Positions 1 through 26,474 of a DNA stretch of 27,080 nt are shown piece after piece. Under the pieces are notes generated by a model, which was not told the DNA's origin, ran no database searches, and saw only the letters and a program-made list of their open reading frames with translations. The DNA is from Lunasporangiospora selenospora (Eukaryota > Mortierellomycota > Mortierellomycetes > Mortierellales > Mortierellaceae): contig JAABOA010000087.1 in NCBI GenBank assembly GCA_015680635.1, positions 1 to 27,080 of the forward strand, read 5' to 3'. Both the position numbers and the translations under genes were made by a program. The number at the start of each line of letters is the position of its first letter. The first letter of the stretch is position 1.

Positions 1-115
1 GGGGGGGGGGGGGGTCGCTCCCCTCGGTGTAGCCCCCCCCCCCCGAAGGGTGCTTTCCCTGTAGATAAATCCCCGACCCGCGCCACGGGGACGGGCGGGG
101 ATAAATGTAAAATGT
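1..115. repeat. GC-rich cluster with G and C homopolymers at window edge
   Basis: The window opens with 14 G residues, then a C run near 34-45 and further GC-rich segments up to about 105, in an otherwise AT-rich molecule. This resembles the GC clusters of yeast mitochondrial genomes. Homopolymers of this length are error-prone in sequencing, so exact lengths are uncertain. The cluster reads into the 3' end of the minus-strand endonuclease fragment beside it. Confidence 0.7.
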
Positions 116-345
116 AAGCTTCATTATTTGAACCTTGCGCGAATTGCAATCTTGGATTTTACCCGGTTTGGTTATACATAGATCACCTAGGCATAAACCA
201 ATAACAACTTGTTCTAAATGAGGATTAATAAAAAAAGGCGGAGCCATTTCTTTCATTCTTAGAAAATCTACCTGAACTATAAGATCTAATTAGAAACACT
301 GCATTCGTTAATCCGGCCTGCGGCGTAACAAAATTAAGCGGGGGG
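95..345 (-). pseudogene. Decayed LAGLIDADG homing endonuclease fragment
   Basis: On the minus strand, from the ATG whose complement lies at 254-256, the reading gives NPHLEQVVIGLCLGDL, followed by a segment ending in KLTFYI near 100. LCLGDL in this context is typical of the first helix of the LAGLIDADG_2-type endonucleases (family knowledge). Upstream, in another frame, IRSYSSGRFSKNERNGSAFF resembles the leader of such proteins. The two frames meet at a seven-T run around 230-237, which points to a one-base frameshift. The second half is absent: the frame runs into the GC cluster at the window edge. It is either an old remnant or truncated by the window; no complete gene is visible. Confidence 0.5.
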
Positions 346-374
346 CCGGCCGGGGGCAGGGCTCCGGGCCGGCT
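339..374. repeat. GC cluster
   Basis: A GC-only stretch containing GGCCGGCC and CCGGGCCGGC lies in AT-rich flanks. It resembles the cluster at 21848-21886. It sits inside an otherwise open minus-strand frame (308-637), as if inserted there. Confidence 0.7.
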
Positions 375-431
375 AATTTTTGTTTAGAATTACCCGTTAC
401 TCTAATTAAAGGTATGAAAGATACAACAAAA

Positions 432-463
432 CCCGGGCCCGGCCCGCCGGGGGCGGCCCGGGA
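432..463. repeat. GC cluster, exact inverted copy at 22384-22415
   Basis: A 32-nt GC-only palindromic element beginning CCCGGGCCCGGC. Its reverse complement occurs without mismatch at 22384-22415, and shortened relatives lie at 21947-21974 and 23341-23360. This makes it a dispersed repeat family, like the GC clusters of yeast mtDNA. Confidence 0.85.
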
Positions 464-1082
464 TAATTCTTTCGGATAGTCAGCTACATAATATAACTCG
501 GCCCTCTGGGCGTATAAATTAAAGGGAATAAAATTACGATTAATAATAGAAAGGAATATGATAACATATTCACGAAGTAAAAAGGTAATAATTGTGGCAT
601 TTTTTTTGATAAAAGAATTAAAATTAAATCTTCCCATTACCCTCCCACAAGCATGCAGAGGGGGGGGGAGGAAGACAGCGGGTTAACCAAAATATTAGGG
701 AAAAAATTTAGGAAAAAATAATACTTAAGAAGTAAAAAGATTGATTCTTTCCCGTTCCAACGGGGCCAAATAAAACTCTTATAGTTTTTACCATTTTGTG
801 GTGACAATAATTATTTTTAGAATTAAAAATCAGACATAGCCAGTTTTTATAATACTCCCAAGGGCGCTCGCCCGCCGGGTGTCCCCGACGGGGAGCTTTA
901 CTTCATCATGGTAATTCGTAATTTAATCTAACTATACTTAATTACGTAGATCCCCCCCCCCGGTTTAGAGTCTAATAAGGAATATTATTAATATAAAGGA
1001 TTCAGCTTCATGATAGGGATAAATATTTAGTAATAGATAGATATAAAGAAGAAAAGGTGAATAAGTAGTATTTCAAATAATA
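464..1082. other. Gene-free spacer upstream of nad2
   Basis: No convincing gene is seen. The segment 464-637 is open on the minus strand, but its translation is not recognised. A G run lies at 660-670, a GC cluster with GGGCGCTCGCCCGCCGGG around 863-898, and a C run near 952-961. The remaining sequence up to the nad2 ATG is AT-rich and probably contains the nad2 5' leader. No promoter could be assigned. Confidence 0.5.
863..898. repeat. GC cluster
   Basis: This GC-rich stretch has short inverted repeats (GGGCG/CGCCC and CCCCGACGGGG). It is isolated in AT-rich spacer upstream of nad2. Confidence 0.6.
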
Positions 1083-2690
1083 ATGTTACTATTAGGAATT
1101 ATAACTCTAGTAATGACGATACCATTAGCTTCTCTTTATTTATCAACAATCTTAATTCACAGATTAGCTCTTTTAATATTACTATTCAGTGCTTTATTAT
1201 CATATAATACGTTATATGTAATACCATTATCAACTGGTATAGGAATATTAGGAGGGTTATTTCAACTATCATCTTTATCTCAAAGCCTAGAAATATTTAT
1301 ATTAATTATAGGAAGTATAATTTTATTATTAGTACCTGAAGGGAAAGAAATTAATACAAAAATAGTTTTCTCAGGCCAAGGGGCCGAAGAAAATAAAGAT
1401 CCTATTAAAACAGCAACTTTATGGAATTATTGGGATAACTTATCATCTAATATAAAAGAAGTTTTATCAATTACAAATAAAACTAATAATAATTTAGGAT
1501 TGAAAGATTATCCTTTAATTATTTTATTTACTACATTAGGGATGTCATCATTAATATCTAGTTCTGATTTAATTACTATGTTTTTAGCAATAGAATTACA
1601 AAGTTTTGCTTTATACATATTAGCTACTATGAATAGAAATTCAGAATCAGCAGTAGCAGCAGGATTAAAATATTTTTTACTTGGTGGTCTTTCTTCTTGT
1701 TTTATCTTATTAGGTTCTACATTAATTTATTCTTATACTGGTTTAACTCATTTTGAATCATTAAATATTTTACAAAGTGTTATCGGTCAATCTTTTGATT
1801 ATTCTTCGGCCTCCGGAATTAATTATTTAGTTATTGGTACTTTAATCTTGACTATTGGATTCCTTTTTAAAATAAGTGCTGCTCCTTTACATTCTTGGGC
1901 ACCTGATGTTTACGATGGTGTTCCTACTATTGTTACTACTTGGTTAACTATTATGCCTAAATTGTCAATTGTTATTTTCTTTATGATGAATAAATTCCTT
2001 TTAAACTCTAATTTATTATTGATTTCTGCTTTATTATCTCTTTTATTAGGTTCTATTACCGGATTAGCTCAATATAAAATTAAACGACTTTTAGCTTATA
2101 GTACTATCTCTCATGTTGGTTTCATCCTTTTAGCATTAGCTAACGATAGTGTTAATGGGTTTGAAAGTTCATTATTCTATATTACTCAATATACTATTAC
2201 TAGTTTAAATACTTTCTTGGTTTTAATCTTATTAGGTTATACATTAAATAAAAATAATATTGTTTCTATTTATTCTCCTATCCAATATATTTCTCAACTT
2301 AGAGGGCTTTTCTATCTTAATCCTTCTTTAAGTTTAGCTCTAGCCTTATCTTTATTCTCTATGGCTGGTATCCCTCCTTTAGCTGGATTCTTTGCTAAAT
2401 TCTTTGTTATTAATTCTGCTTTAATCAACGGTAACTATTTCTTTTGTTTTGTTATAGTATTATCAAGTGTAATAAGTGCTGTTTATTATCTACTAATAAT
2501 AAAAACATTATTCTTACCGCAGGGTGAATCTGTAGATAATATACCATCAATATCAGAAAATAATAATTTATCACCAATATTAGCTTATATCATAGCAATA
2601 TTAACATTATTTATTACTTTCTTTATAATTTATCCTACACCAATATTAAATAGTATACACATTATAGCTACCTCTCAATATTATTTCTAA
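1083..2690 (+). CDS. nad2: NADH dehydrogenase subunit 2
   Basis: This is a membrane-arm subunit of respiratory complex I involved in proton pumping, in the inner mitochondrial membrane. The product is 535 residues, in the usual fungal range, and is almost entirely hydrophobic helices. Recognisable parts include IELQSFALYILATMNRNSES, followed by a KYFLLGGLSS segment, then LHSWAPDVYDG, a KRLLAYSTISHVGF segment and AGIPPLAGFFAKF. A hydrophilic stretch at about residues 80-145 (near EGKEINTK to NNLGLKD) looks like a lineage-specific insertion. The first ATG is used, and the TAA shares its last A with the nad3 ATG, so the two genes are probably co-transcribed. Codon choice is uneven: the central part (about 1675-2450) prefers T-ending codons, while both ends prefer A-ending codons. 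Confidence 0.97.
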   Translation: MLLLGIITLVMTIPLASLYLSTILIHRLALLILLFSALLSYNTLYVIPLSTGIGILGGLFQLSSLSQSLEIFILIIGSIILLLVPEGKEINTKIVFSGQGAEENKDPIKTATLWNYWDNLSSNIKEVLSITNKTNNNLGLKDYPLIILFTTLGMSSLISSSDLITMFLAIELQSFALYILATMNRNSESAVAAGLKYFLLGGLSSCFILLGSTLIYSYTGLTHFESLNILQSVIGQSFDYSSASGINYLVIGTLILTIGFLFKISAAPLHSWAPDVYDGVPTIVTTWLTIMPKLSIVIFFMMNKFLLNSNLLLISALLSLLLGSITGLAQYKIKRLLAYSTISHVGFILLALANDSVNGFESSLFYITQYTITSLNTFLVLILLGYTLNKNNIVSIYSPIQYISQLRGLFYLNPSLSLALALSLFSMAGIPPLAGFFAKFFVINSALINGNYFFCFVIVLSSVISAVYYLLIIKTLFLPQGESVDNIPSISENNNLSPILAYIIAILTLFITFFIIYPTPILNSIHIIATSQYYF

Positions 2691-3046
2691 TGAATTCATT
2701 TTTATTTTATTTTATTTTAGTTATAGTTATAGTAGTAGCCCTACTTGTTCTTAATTTATTCTTTGCTTCTTCAAAACCAAATGAAGAGAAATTATCTACA
2801 TTTGAATGTGGATTTTCACCAGTATTGCAAGCACGGCAAAAATTTTCAATACATTTTTATTTAGTAGGTTTATTATTTCTAATTTTCGATTTAGAAGTAT
2901 TACTTCTTTTCCCTGCCGCTGTATCGATGAATTCGATAACAAATTTCGGTTTTTGGACTCTATTATTCTTTTTAGTCATACTTACAGCGGGATTCTTATA
3001 TGAGTACTGCTCAGGTGCATTAAATTATGCTAATAAAGAAAAATAA
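2690..3046 (+). CDS. nad3: NADH dehydrogenase subunit 3
   Basis: A small membrane subunit of complex I that contributes the loop near the quinone channel. The 118-residue product has three hydrophobic segments and the conserved FECGFSP and FDLEVLLLFP motifs of Nad3. FECGFSP holds the loop cysteine of the family. The ATG overlaps the nad2 stop by one base, an arrangement common in fungi and a sign of a bicistronic transcript. The end is TAA, followed almost at once by an AACACCCCCCC tract. No introns are present. Confidence 0.98.
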   Translation: MNSFLFYFILVIVIVVALLVLNLFFASSKPNEEKLSTFECGFSPVLQARQKFSIHFYLVGLLFLIFDLEVLLLFPAAVSMNSITNFGFWTLLFFLVILTAGFLYEYCSGALNYANKEK

Positions 3047-3051
3047 ATCTA

Positions 3052-3062
3052 AACACCCCCCC
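3052..3062 (+). other. AACACCCCC tract after nad3
   Basis: A run of seven C after AACAC, just past the nad3 stop. The same AACAC(C)n string recurs at 14184, at the end of cox1, after atp6, after the free-standing endonuclease gene and after the displaced atp6 tail. It may mark transcript 3' ends, but that is inference. Confidence 0.4.
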
Positions 3063-21814
<18,752 letters not shown>

Positions 21815-21847
21815 TAATTCGGCTCCGCATTTTTATAAACAGAGAAA

Positions 21848-21886
21848 GCCCGGCCCCCGAGGACCTCGCGGGGGCCCGGCCGGGGG
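21848..21886. repeat. GC cluster
   Basis: A GC-only block with GGCCCGGCCGGGGG and an internal CGAGGACCTCG palindrome, similar to 339-374. Confidence 0.7.
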
Positions 21887-21946
21887 AAAATTTATTAAAT
21901 CTTTTTAAAGAGGGAGAGAAAAAACTTTTTCTTTTCTAAAGTACAA

Positions 21947-21974
21947 TCCGGCCCGGGCCGGGGGCGGCCCGGGA
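21947..21974. repeat. GC cluster of the CCCGGG family
   Basis: A shortened version of 432-463 in the same orientation, sharing GGGGGCGGCCCGGGA. Confidence 0.75.
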
Positions 21975-22383
21975 TTATTTTATTAAAATAAAGAGTGAAA
22001 AATATTTATTAATAAATTATAACATTTATTTTATAAAGTTTCCTCCCTTCTAGGGGGGGAAACCCCCCCGGGAGAGTTTCCTCCGGATGTTTGCCCGAGG
22101 GGCTCTCGGGGAGCTTTGTTCATAAAATAATTAATCACATCTCCGGGGACTTTAACATTTAGCACTAAAATATTATCAAAAATGCTTTTCCTAAAAGATC
22201 CCCTAATTTACTTATCAGATATTTTCTTTAAAAAGGAGTAAATAAAATAATGAAATATACATTATTAATAAGACAATAATTATACTTAAATATAAATATT
22301 AATGGATGTAACTTTATTACTCCGGTGGCCCAATCTGGGCGCCCTCTCGTGTATTAAAGTTGGTATGACCAAATATATATAAA

Positions 22384-22415
22384 TCCCGGGCCGCCCCCGG
22401 CGGGCCGGGCCCGGG
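22384..22415. repeat. GC cluster, exact inverted copy of 432-463
   Basis: All 32 bases equal the reverse complement of 432-463. It lies 13 bases upstream of trnS. Confidence 0.88.
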
Positions 22416-22428
22416 TATATAATAATAG

Positions 22429-22512
22429 GGGCAAGTGGCTGAGAGGTTTAAAGCGTTTAGCTTGAAACTAAATATGTGAAAACATTCGGAGGTTCGAATC
22501 CTTCCTTGTCCG
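22429..22512 (+). tRNA. trnS: tRNA-Ser(UGA)
   Basis: A cloverleaf can be drawn. The acceptor GGGCAAG pairs with CTTGTCC (one G-T), followed by discriminator G. The D arm contains GAGAGGTTT. The anticodon stem TTTAG/CTAAA holds the 7-base loop CTTGAAA, so the anticodon is TGA (reads UCN). A long variable arm (ATGTGAAAACAT), as in class II tRNAs, precedes the T arm GGAGGTTCGAATCCTTCC. CCA is not encoded. Confidence 0.93.
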
Positions 22513-22552
22513 TAATAAAAATTTACACCCTTATAAATAGTAGAAAATTAAG

Positions 22553-22602
22553 GCAGGGCTACGCCCTGTCTGCCCAGTCGGCCCACTAGGGCAGACTATC
22601 TC
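22553..22602. repeat. GC-rich hairpin cluster
   Basis: Contains AGGGCTACGCCCT and TGCCC...GGGCA inverted repeats, immediately before the atp6 fragment. Confidence 0.5.
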
Positions 22603-22610
22603 TTGTTAAA

Positions 22611-22678
22611 AGTTTTAAGTTTAAGGTAACGATTAACTGCTAATATGATTAGTGGTCTTGCTTTTATTTTTCTAATGT
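22611..22678 (+). pseudogene. Broken internal fragment of atp6
   Basis: Aligns with 24371-24430 of atp6. CGATTAAC, GC-AATATGATT and GTGG are shared, and the reading around it is S-L-R-stop-RLTANMISG against SLGLRLTANMIGG in the real gene. The region encodes the conserved Arg helix that faces the c-ring. TAA replaces the TTA Leu codon, and sequence on both sides is lost or replaced by GC clusters. It is a remnant of an earlier atp6 copy. Confidence 0.75.
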
Positions 22679-22682
22679 TTTT

Positions 22683-22889
22683 CGCCCAGGTCCGTCCCGC
22701 TTTCTCTTCGCCCGGGGGCCGTCCCGCTATGTGGAGAGGGTCCCGCCGGATAATCTTTTAAATATAAATTAAACCTGTATGGAATGGGTCCCGCCGGGAT
22801 ATTCGAGTCTATTGATGTTTCGAATTAACCTAAAATGCCCCACCCCAGCATGCTTACAGGGGGAGCCAGCCCTCAGAAGCGCGTAAACC
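22683..22889. repeat. Cluster of GC-rich insertions
   Basis: Repeated GTCCCGC(C)GG units (about 22690-22800) and GC-rich blocks up to 22890 lie between the atp6 fragment and the GIY-YIG remnant. No gene is recognised in it. Confidence 0.5.
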
Positions 22890-23210
22890 CACTCTGAAGC
22901 GAGAACAATTTAATATTGATTCGCTTACGCCTAAATATAATATAAAGCCTAAGGATCTCGGTTAGGCCCACAGCATAGAGGGAAAGTTTTACTGAGGCTT
23001 ATCTAAAGGAGTAAATAACCCTATGCTCAATAAAACGCGCAGCCGGAGAAAATAATCCTTTTTATGGTAAAACACATTCTACTGAAACTAAATTTTACTA
23101 AGCCATGTCTGGCCCAAATTCAGAGAATTAAAAACGGGGTAAATCATCCTATAAATGGGAGAACCGGGGATAAAAATATTTAAAGTAAAAAAGTTTATCT
23201 TTATGATAAA

Positions 23211-23243
23211 ACCCGGGGGCCGCCGGGGGGGGGCGGCCCCGGA
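23211..23243. repeat. GC cluster inside endonuclease remnant
   Basis: A GC-only block with GGGGGCCGCC and GGCGGCCCC arms, disrupting the NUMOD3 region of the remnant. Confidence 0.65.
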
Positions 23244-23340
23244 ATTTAACAATTGTATTAAAAGAATCCCCTAGTTATACAGAAGCTGCTAATCTTTTAG
23301 GCTGTCATAGAAAAACTATTTATAGATATATTCATAAAAT

Positions 23341-23360
23341 CCCGCCCCCGGCGGGCCGGG
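23341..23360. repeat. GC cluster inside endonuclease remnant
   Basis: CCCGCCCCCGGCGGGCCGGG, a short member of the family at 22384-22415 in the same orientation, placed directly after the IHK of the helix-turn-helix. Confidence 0.7.
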
Positions 23361-23593
23361 TTATTTTCAAGATAAATGAATTATTTCTTCAACTAGAATC
23401 TTGACTTGAATTTATTGAATTTGTTTATTTTTATTTTATTTCAAGAATTTTAGAGCATGAATTTGTTTCTTACTCAGAAACTCCATTGGGCCCCTGCGAA
23501 AGAATTTTATTGTAGCATAATGACTATTTCTAGATATCTTAAGATTAGTAAATTGTTTAGAGGGAAATGAATCTTATCTACATTCGCTAAGTA

Positions 23594-23837
23594 ATTGAAT
23601 CCTCCTTATTTTAATTAATTTTATTTTATTTGGGCCCTCCGGGTATTTTATTTAATTAAGCAATGCGAAGCCGTAGGGTAATACACTATTGTTGATTCAA
23701 TTATTACTTATTTGGAAAGTAATAATTCTAAACATCCCACAGGCCCCCTTGTTAAATTTCGGCACTCCGTGTATAAAAATAAAGTGGCTATGCCCGGTGA
23801 AATATATATAATAACAAGTACAATTATCTTTATTAAC
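23594..23837 (+). other. atp6 upstream region and leader
   Basis: AT-rich with GC patches (GGGCCCTCCGGG near 23632; GCGAAGCCGTA near 23667, repeated near 26411). An in-frame ATG at 23712 would add 42 residues to atp6, but the added sequence is unlike any Atp6. The leader string TAATAACAAGTACAATT (23809-23825) ends 12 bases before the ATG chosen for atp6. Confidence 0.6.
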
Positions 23838-24617
23838 ATGACAACTTTTAATAACAATGTTTACATAAGTTCAAATCCGCTTGAACAATTTGAGGTAACT
23901 GACTTCTTTTATCTTTCTGGGCCTCTAATAGGTGCAAAATTCTCATTAACTAATTTTGGTTTATACCTAATTATAGTTACTTTTTTAATCTTGGCAATGA
24001 GCTACTTCTCATTAAACAACTTTAAAGTTGTTCCATCAAGAGCTTCATTAATACAAGAAAGTTTATTTGGTAGTATACTAAACATGATTAACTCCACTAT
24101 TGGTGTGAAGGGTCAAGTTTACTTACCTTTTTTATACACAATATTCTTATATGTGTTATTATCTAATTTAATTGGTCTAGTTCCATATTCATTTACACCA
24201 TCTTCACATTTCGCATTTGGTATTAGTTTCTCAGTAGCTATTTTAATTGGTGTTACTATCTTAGGTTTCCAAACTCATGCATTAAAATTCTTTGGATTAT
24301 TTGTACCAGCTGGGACTCCTTTAGGGTTAGTACCTGTTTTAGTACTGATAGAGACAATATCTTATGTGGCGAGAGCTTTAAGCTTAGGGTTACGATTAAC
24401 GGCCAATATGATTGGTGGACATGTTTTACTTAAAATCTTCTCAACTTTTACGTGGAAAGCTGTTATTGGTGGTCCAATTTTAGCTTTAATTAGTGTGGTG
24501 CCGTTTGCTTTTATAGTGGCCTTTACAGGGCTAGAAATAGCTATCGCTTTCATTCAGGCGTACGTGCTAGCGATGTTAACTGCTTCATATTTAAATGATG
24601 CTATTAACTTACATTAA
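23838..24617 (+). CDS. atp6: ATP synthase subunit a (subunit 6)
   Basis: The membrane subunit of the F0 proton channel. The 259-residue product starts MTTFNNNVYISSNPLEQFEV, comparable to the MF..ITSPLEQFEI type of start in fungi. Conserved parts are GLVPYSFTPSSH, FVPAGTPLGLVPVLVLIETI, then ARALSLGLRLTANMIGGHVL (with the essential Arg) and the end YVLAMLTASYLNDAINLH. The start at 23838 is preferred over the in-frame ATG at 23712 because of family length and the leader shared with the intron 6 GIY-YIG gene. The last 14 codons recur at 26099-26143 with five silent changes. That suggests the present tail was brought in by the downstream endonuclease gene. Confidence 0.95.
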   Translation: MTTFNNNVYISSNPLEQFEVTDFFYLSGPLIGAKFSLTNFGLYLIIVTFLILAMSYFSLNNFKVVPSRASLIQESLFGSILNMINSTIGVKGQVYLPFLYTIFLYVLLSNLIGLVPYSFTPSSHFAFGISFSVAILIGVTILGFQTHALKFFGLFVPAGTPLGLVPVLVLIETISYVARALSLGLRLTANMIGGHVLLKIFSTFTWKAVIGGPILALISVVPFAFIVAFTGLEIAIAFIQAYVLAMLTASYLNDAINLH

Positions 24618-24939
24618 TTTAGTGTTAATTATTTATTATAGTTAACACCCCCCCCCCCCAGAGGTCCCAAAAGTGATTTAGTTAATATATTATTAATAAA
24701 AATAAACCGAATCTTTTATTCAGTACATCATTTTTACATGGTATAAGAATAAAATTGTGAGAATAAACTCATTCAGTCCATTGAGTTTCCATATTCAGTG
24801 GGTTCAATTCTTTTCCCTAATTTTATTCAAACCAAAAAGTGTGTCAAATAAATAAGTGTACTATTAAAACAATTTAAACAATAATAGGTGATTAATAATC
24901 ATATTGGGAACAAATAGCAATCAATAATTATAAAATATT
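24618..24939 (+). other. Spacer between atp6 and the free-standing endonuclease
   Basis: Holds a GTTAACAC(C)n tract (24641-24659) and strings such as ACCAAAAAGTGTGT, AAATAAATAAGT and ATCATATTGGGAACAAA. These recur in the same order downstream of the second atp6 tail (about 26191-26450). It is thus the first copy of a duplicated spacer, with no gene. Confidence 0.65.
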
Positions 24940-25893
24940 ATGAACTTTAAAAACAATTTTATTAACTCTACTATTAATCCATGGGCTATAACAGGGTATA
25001 TCGAAGCAGAAGGGAATTTCACCATAGCTGTGTATAAATATAGCCATCGTGTATCACGGTCAATATCTTTTAACATCCATATTCATTCCGAAGATGTAAT
25101 CTTTTTAACTCTAATTAAAAATTATTTTAATTGTGGTACTATCTCTTCTATAAATAAAGATGGCCATGTAACTTACTCAGTAAAAAGAATAGATGATATT
25201 ACTAATATAATTATCCCTTTTTTTACTAAATATCCTTTACGGGGTACTAAGTATTTAGATTATCTTATATTTCTTGAAGCAGCAAATATCTTTAGTAAGA
25301 ATAAACACCTAACTGAAGAAGGAACTGCTAAATTATTAGAATTAAAAAATCAAATTAATACTAATAGAGATAAATCTAAATTTATTCAACCAGTGCATAC
25401 AGTTATAGATAATAAAGATTACAAAGCTATTGATCCTCATTATATTAGTGGGTTTGTTATAGGGGATGGTCATTTCTCTTTAAGAACTAATTCTGCTAAT
25501 AATAAAAAACAAGTATTTGGTTCTCTTACTTTTGGGATGACTCAACATATTGATAATACTTATTTGTTAAAATCTATTCTACTAAATTTAAATTTAGAAA
25601 ATGTTAATATCCATAAAAAAAGATCAGGTACTGTTCAAATAAATATTAGTAATCGTAATACAATAAGAAATGTAATCATTCCTTTCTTTGAATCATATCC
25701 TTTATATGGTATGAAACTAATAGCTTTTACTAAGATAAAGGACATTATGACATTATTAGATAACAATTCAATAAATGGGCGAGTTAAATGGACACCTGAA
25801 TTAAAAGAAGAAATTCTTAATATTTGGACTAATACTTCTTCCGTTTTAAATGAAGATGCTACACTTAAAATTAAGGGCTGGAGAATAATATAG
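24940..25893 (+). CDS. Free-standing LAGLIDADG homing endonuclease downstream of atp6
   Basis: 317 residues with its own ATG, not in an intron. The catalytic helices are WAITGYIEAEGNFTIAV and YISGFVIGDGHFSL, with core segments VIFLTLIKNYFNCGTISS and FFTKYPLRGTKYLDYL. The second domain has SYPLYGMKL, and the C-terminal tail WTPELKEEILNIWTN is unusual. It lies between two copies of the atp6 C-terminal codons, the signature of an endonuclease gene that inserted at the end of atp6 with a replacement tail. That mechanism is known from other fungal mitochondria (Allomyces atp6, GIY-YIG type); here the nuclease is LAGLIDADG. The frame is intact. Confidence 0.92.
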   Translation: MNFKNNFINSTINPWAITGYIEAEGNFTIAVYKYSHRVSRSISFNIHIHSEDVIFLTLIKNYFNCGTISSINKDGHVTYSVKRIDDITNIIIPFFTKYPLRGTKYLDYLIFLEAANIFSKNKHLTEEGTAKLLELKNQINTNRDKSKFIQPVHTVIDNKDYKAIDPHYISGFVIGDGHFSLRTNSANNKKQVFGSLTFGMTQHIDNTYLLKSILLNLNLENVNIHKKRSGTVQINISNRNTIRNVIIPFFESYPLYGMKLIAFTKIKDIMTLLDNNSINGRVKWTPELKEEILNIWTNTSSVLNEDATLKIKGWRII

Positions 25894-26026
25894 CTTTATA
25901 TATTTAATATATATAAATCGAATTTTCACTTTTATACTATGTAAGTAAGAGTAAAATATAAAGTTAAATCATTAAAATGATGGATAGATTTGGGAACTAT
26001 CCTATGTTACCATAAAAAGTAATATA

Positions 26027-26041
26027 TTAACACCCCCCCCC
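26027..26041 (+). other. TTAACAC(C)n tract after endonuclease gene
   Basis: The same string as after nad3 and atp6, about 135 bases past the endonuclease stop and 58 bases before the second atp6 tail. Confidence 0.4.
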
Positions 26042-26086
26042 TAGGAAGGTTTAAATTATAGTTAAATAATAATAAAAGTTTAAATA

Positions 26087-26143
26087 TATGTGTATACTAT
26101 GTTAACTGCATCTTATCTTAACGATGCTATTAACTTACATTAA
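26087..26143 (+). pseudogene. Displaced atp6 C-terminus
   Basis: 26099-26143 encodes MLTASYLNDAINLH and TAA exactly as the end of atp6 does, with five base differences, all silent. Similarity extends back to a Tyr-Val codon pair at 26087. There is no upstream atp6 body, so it is a stranded 3' end, most simply the original atp6 tail pushed aside by the endonuclease insertion. Confidence 0.9.
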
Positions 26144-26470
26144 TATTAAACCTGATTTAGTATTAATCCGTTTATTTACGATAAGTAGATAAACACCCCC
26201 CCCCATTGACCTATTACAGACAATTTATTAATTAGAACAAAATTAATTATTCAGTCCATAACTTTTTTAATTAAACAATAATAATAAAGATTGTTCAGTC
26301 TCTCCAATTTTCATATTTAATAAGTTCAATTCTTCTATTATATTATAACCAAAAAGTGTGTAAAATAAATAAGTATTCAGGCCCGGCATTAATATATAAT
26401 AAAATTAATGCGAAGCCGTAGATGATGTTATCATCATATTGGGAACAAAATTATAAAAATAATTTTTAAA
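26144..26470 (+). other. Second copy of the post-atp6 spacer
   Basis: Contains AAACAC(C)n (26191-26204), ACCAAAAAGTGTGT, AAATAAATAAGT and ATCATATTGGGAACAAA in the same order as 24641-24915. Two GC patches are present (about 26383, and GCGAAGCCGTA near 26411). Confidence 0.65.
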
Positions 26471-26474
26471 AACT

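Larger units (their letters stand above)
21815..22428 (+). other. Spacer cox1-trnS rich in GC clusters
   Basis: No gene is seen. GC clusters lie at 21848-21886, 21947-21974, about 22043-22112, about 22321-22345 and 22384-22415, separated by AT-rich sequence. Several are close relatives of each other and of 432-463. Confidence 0.6.
22891..23593 (+). pseudogene. Decayed GIY-YIG endonuclease upstream of atp6
   Basis: Pieces in order: REQFNIDSLTPKYNI (22900-22944, catalytic-Glu region of GIY-YIG proteins), GVNNPMLNKT (about 23009) and GENNPFYGKTHSTET (23045-23089), both NUMOD3 repeats; SYTEAANLLGCHRKTIYRYI (about 23273-23333), a helix-turn-helix; and MTISRYLKISKLFRGK plus WILS (23520-23580, with TGA as Trp) to TAA. 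Stops, frameshifts and GC clusters (23211-23243, 23341-23360) separate them. The N-terminal GIY and YIG strands were not found. The two helix-turn-helix pieces may be two modules of one protein or parts of two remnants. Confidence 0.8.

Noticed and set aside
308-637. 109-codon minus-strand open frame as a gene
   Set aside because: About a quarter of it is translated GC cluster, and the rest has no recognisable family. It is treated as spacer or endonuclease debris.
2806-3003. 65-codon open frame inside nad3
   Set aside because: A shadow of nad3 in another frame.
22950-23010. GAGGGAAAGTT as a possible RNase P RNA P4 strand
   Set aside because: No matching ACAGAA strand was found nearby, and the same stretch reads as a GIY-YIG remnant.
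23712-23837. In-frame N-terminal extension of atp6 (42 codons)
   Set aside because: The added residues resemble no Atp6. The internal ATG fits the family length, and its leader matches that of another gene in the window.
24362-24553. Minus-strand open frame opposite atp6
   Set aside because: The complement of strongly conserved atp6 coding sequence, with no features of its own.
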